Shown here piece after piece: positions 4,861 through 5,590 of a DNA stretch of 5,590 nt. Position 1 is the first letter of the stretch; each line of letters begins with the position of its first letter. A program made the position numbers and the translations under genes. This DNA comes from Burkholderiaceae bacterium (lineage in GTDB: Bacteria > Pseudomonadota > Gammaproteobacteria > Burkholderiales > Burkholderiaceae_F), in NCBI GenBank assembly GCA_013813185.1, contig JACCSD010000306.1, positions 1-5,590 on the forward strand, given 5' to 3'. Under the pieces are notes generated by a model. The model had not been told where the DNA came from. It saw nothing but the letters and a program-made list of their open reading frames with translations, and did not search any database.

Positions 4861-5590
4861 CTCGAGGTTGTTTGAGCTGATGCGCGCCAGCGTGCTCGGC
4901 ATCGCGTTGATACACAGCGCGCTCTGGCTGAGCGGCTGCGCATCAATGATGGATGCGCGCGTCGAGCAACGGATCACTGCCGAGCTGCCGCGCGTCGTCG
5001 GGCCTGCGGCACGTTATGAAGTCAATGTCCAGGGCGCGCGCGACAACGGCGAAATCGCCGACATCCGCCGGCTCCATGTGATCGGCACGCGGGTGGAGCG
5101 CGAAAAATCGCCGGTGCTCGATCGGATCGAAGTGACCATGTCCGACATCGTCTTCGATCGAAAAGAGAAACGCTTGCTGAGCCTCGGCACAGCCGACGCA
5201 AACGTGCGCGTGCTGCCGTCGGACATCTCGGCGTTTCTGGATGCGCGCCCCGGCCTGGATAACGTCGTCGTCGCGCTCTATCCGCCGTATGAGATCACGA
5301 TCGAAACGCAGTTCGCGATTGCCGGATTTGCGCTCCCCAGAGTCACCAGCGCAAAAATTCGCGGCCGATTGGTGGTCAATGACGGCAAGCTCGCGATGGA
5401 GGTCGTAGACCTGCGAGTGGCCGGGTTTCCAGTGGGCACGATCCCGACGATCATTGTCGAGAAACTCATCAATCCGCTGGTGGACTTATCGGCCCCGCCA
5501 GCAGCGGCGCGGGTCACTTCAGTGCAGGTGATGCAGGATTCTGTAGTGCTAACGGCGTCCAGTGCGTTGGCGTATCCGTGAGTGCTGCAT
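4861..5590 (+). repeat. Right copy of the duplicated lipoprotein-gene segment (full length, reaches window edge)
   Basis: This is the full-length counterpart of 1740-2078, in direct orientation. The distance between the copies is 3512 bases measured at the stop codons and 3120 at the start codons; the difference is the 392-base deletion in the left copy. Together the copies bracket the DUF4143 ATPase and the abiE pair. Similarity is still perfect at the last base of the window, so the repeat may extend further. Confidence 0.93.
4880..5581 (+). CDS. Putative outer-membrane lipoprotein, DUF2993/LmeA-like
   Basis: The 233-residue product starts with a short lipoprotein signal peptide (MRASVLGIALIHSALWLSGC) whose lipobox LSGC places the lipidated Cys at residue 20. 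Ala follows at +2, which favours outer-membrane sorting. The mature part is an alternating beta-rich domain: YEVNVQGARD (46-55), IEVTMSDIVFDRKEKRLLSL (83-102), DISAFLDARPGLDNVVV (115-131) and the C-terminal GRLVVNDGKLAMEVVDLRVA (162-181). This pattern resembles DUF2993/LmeA proteins, which are thought to bind or carry lipids; that assignment rests on pattern only. The ATG at 4880 was chosen because it begins the signal peptide and is conserved in the left copy, with a GAGG 13-16 bases upstream. A longer reading frame from 4502 only reflects open sequence through the decayed toxin tail and is not a real fusion. Confidence 0.85.
   Translation: MRASVLGIALIHSALWLSGCASMMDARVEQRITAELPRVVGPAARYEVNVQGARDNGEIADIRRLHVIGTRVEREKSPVLDRIEVTMSDIVFDRKEKRLLSLGTADANVRVLPSDISAFLDARPGLDNVVVALYPPYEITIETQFAIAGFALPRVTSAKIRGRLVVNDGKLAMEVVDLRVAGFPVGTIPTIIVEKLINPLVDLSAPPAAARVTSVQVMQDSVVLTASSALAYP

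Noticed and set aside
4502..5581. A 359-codon open frame that would fuse a toxin-like tail to the lipoprotein
   Set aside because: The lipoprotein signal peptide begins at 4880 and is conserved in the left copy. The upstream part is one frame of the decayed abiEii tail plus intergenic sequence, so the fusion is accidental.
1..5590. CRISPR array, tRNA, rRNA or insertion-sequence transposase
   Set aside because: I saw no regularly spaced repeats with unique spacers, no cloverleaf or CCA-ending structure, and no transposase-like protein in any frame.

Overview
This is a GC-rich accessory region of a bacterial chromosome, probably from a proteobacterium. Burkholderiales is my guess from codon use and gene style only; no ribosomal RNA or housekeeping marker is present to confirm it. 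The window is a patchwork of toxin-antitoxin and defence-type genes, ATPases, and intact or broken gene copies. This is typical of a defence or genomic island undergoing gain and decay.

Layout from left to right. (1) Bases 1-121 (+) hold the last 39 codons of a helix-turn-helix antitoxin-like regulator (HigA/NadS type), cut by the window edge. (2) Bases 122-320 hold no gene I can support. (3) Bases 321-1628 (-) encode a protein with an unrecognised helical N-terminal half fused to an AAA+ ATPase core. The core stops abruptly where the C-terminal lid should be. (4) Bases 1760-2069 (+) are a broken copy of a lipoprotein gene, with a 392-bp internal deletion relative to the second copy. (5) Bases 2103-2146 carry two abutting 22-bp palindromes (ATTACTCA-N6-TGAGTAAT). 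They lie just upstream of an intact DUF4143-type AAA ATPase with a PD-(D/E)XK-like C-terminal region (2162-3367). (6) Bases 3423-3470 carry nested inverted repeats over a promoter that appears to produce a leaderless mRNA for an abiEi-type antitoxin (3470-4075). This overlaps by 4 bp a decayed abiEii-type toxin gene (4072-4748). (7) Bases 4880-5581 hold the intact copy of the lipoprotein gene (DUF2993/LmeA-like).

How it fits together. The ATPase plus AbiE cassette (about 2.8 kb) sits between two copies of the same lipoprotein gene, which looks like a duplication or insertion scar. The type IV toxin-antitoxin pair keeps its antitoxin and operator. The toxin has lost the segment that carries the nucleotidyltransferase active-site motif and also carries two +1 frameshifts near its end, so the system is probably no longer toxic. 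The strongest signals are the tandem palindromes before the DUF4143 ATPase, the operator/leaderless promoter of abiEi, the dead toxin beside a live antitoxin, and the duplicated lipoprotein genes that bracket the cassette. I see no clear evidence of a wholly new system.
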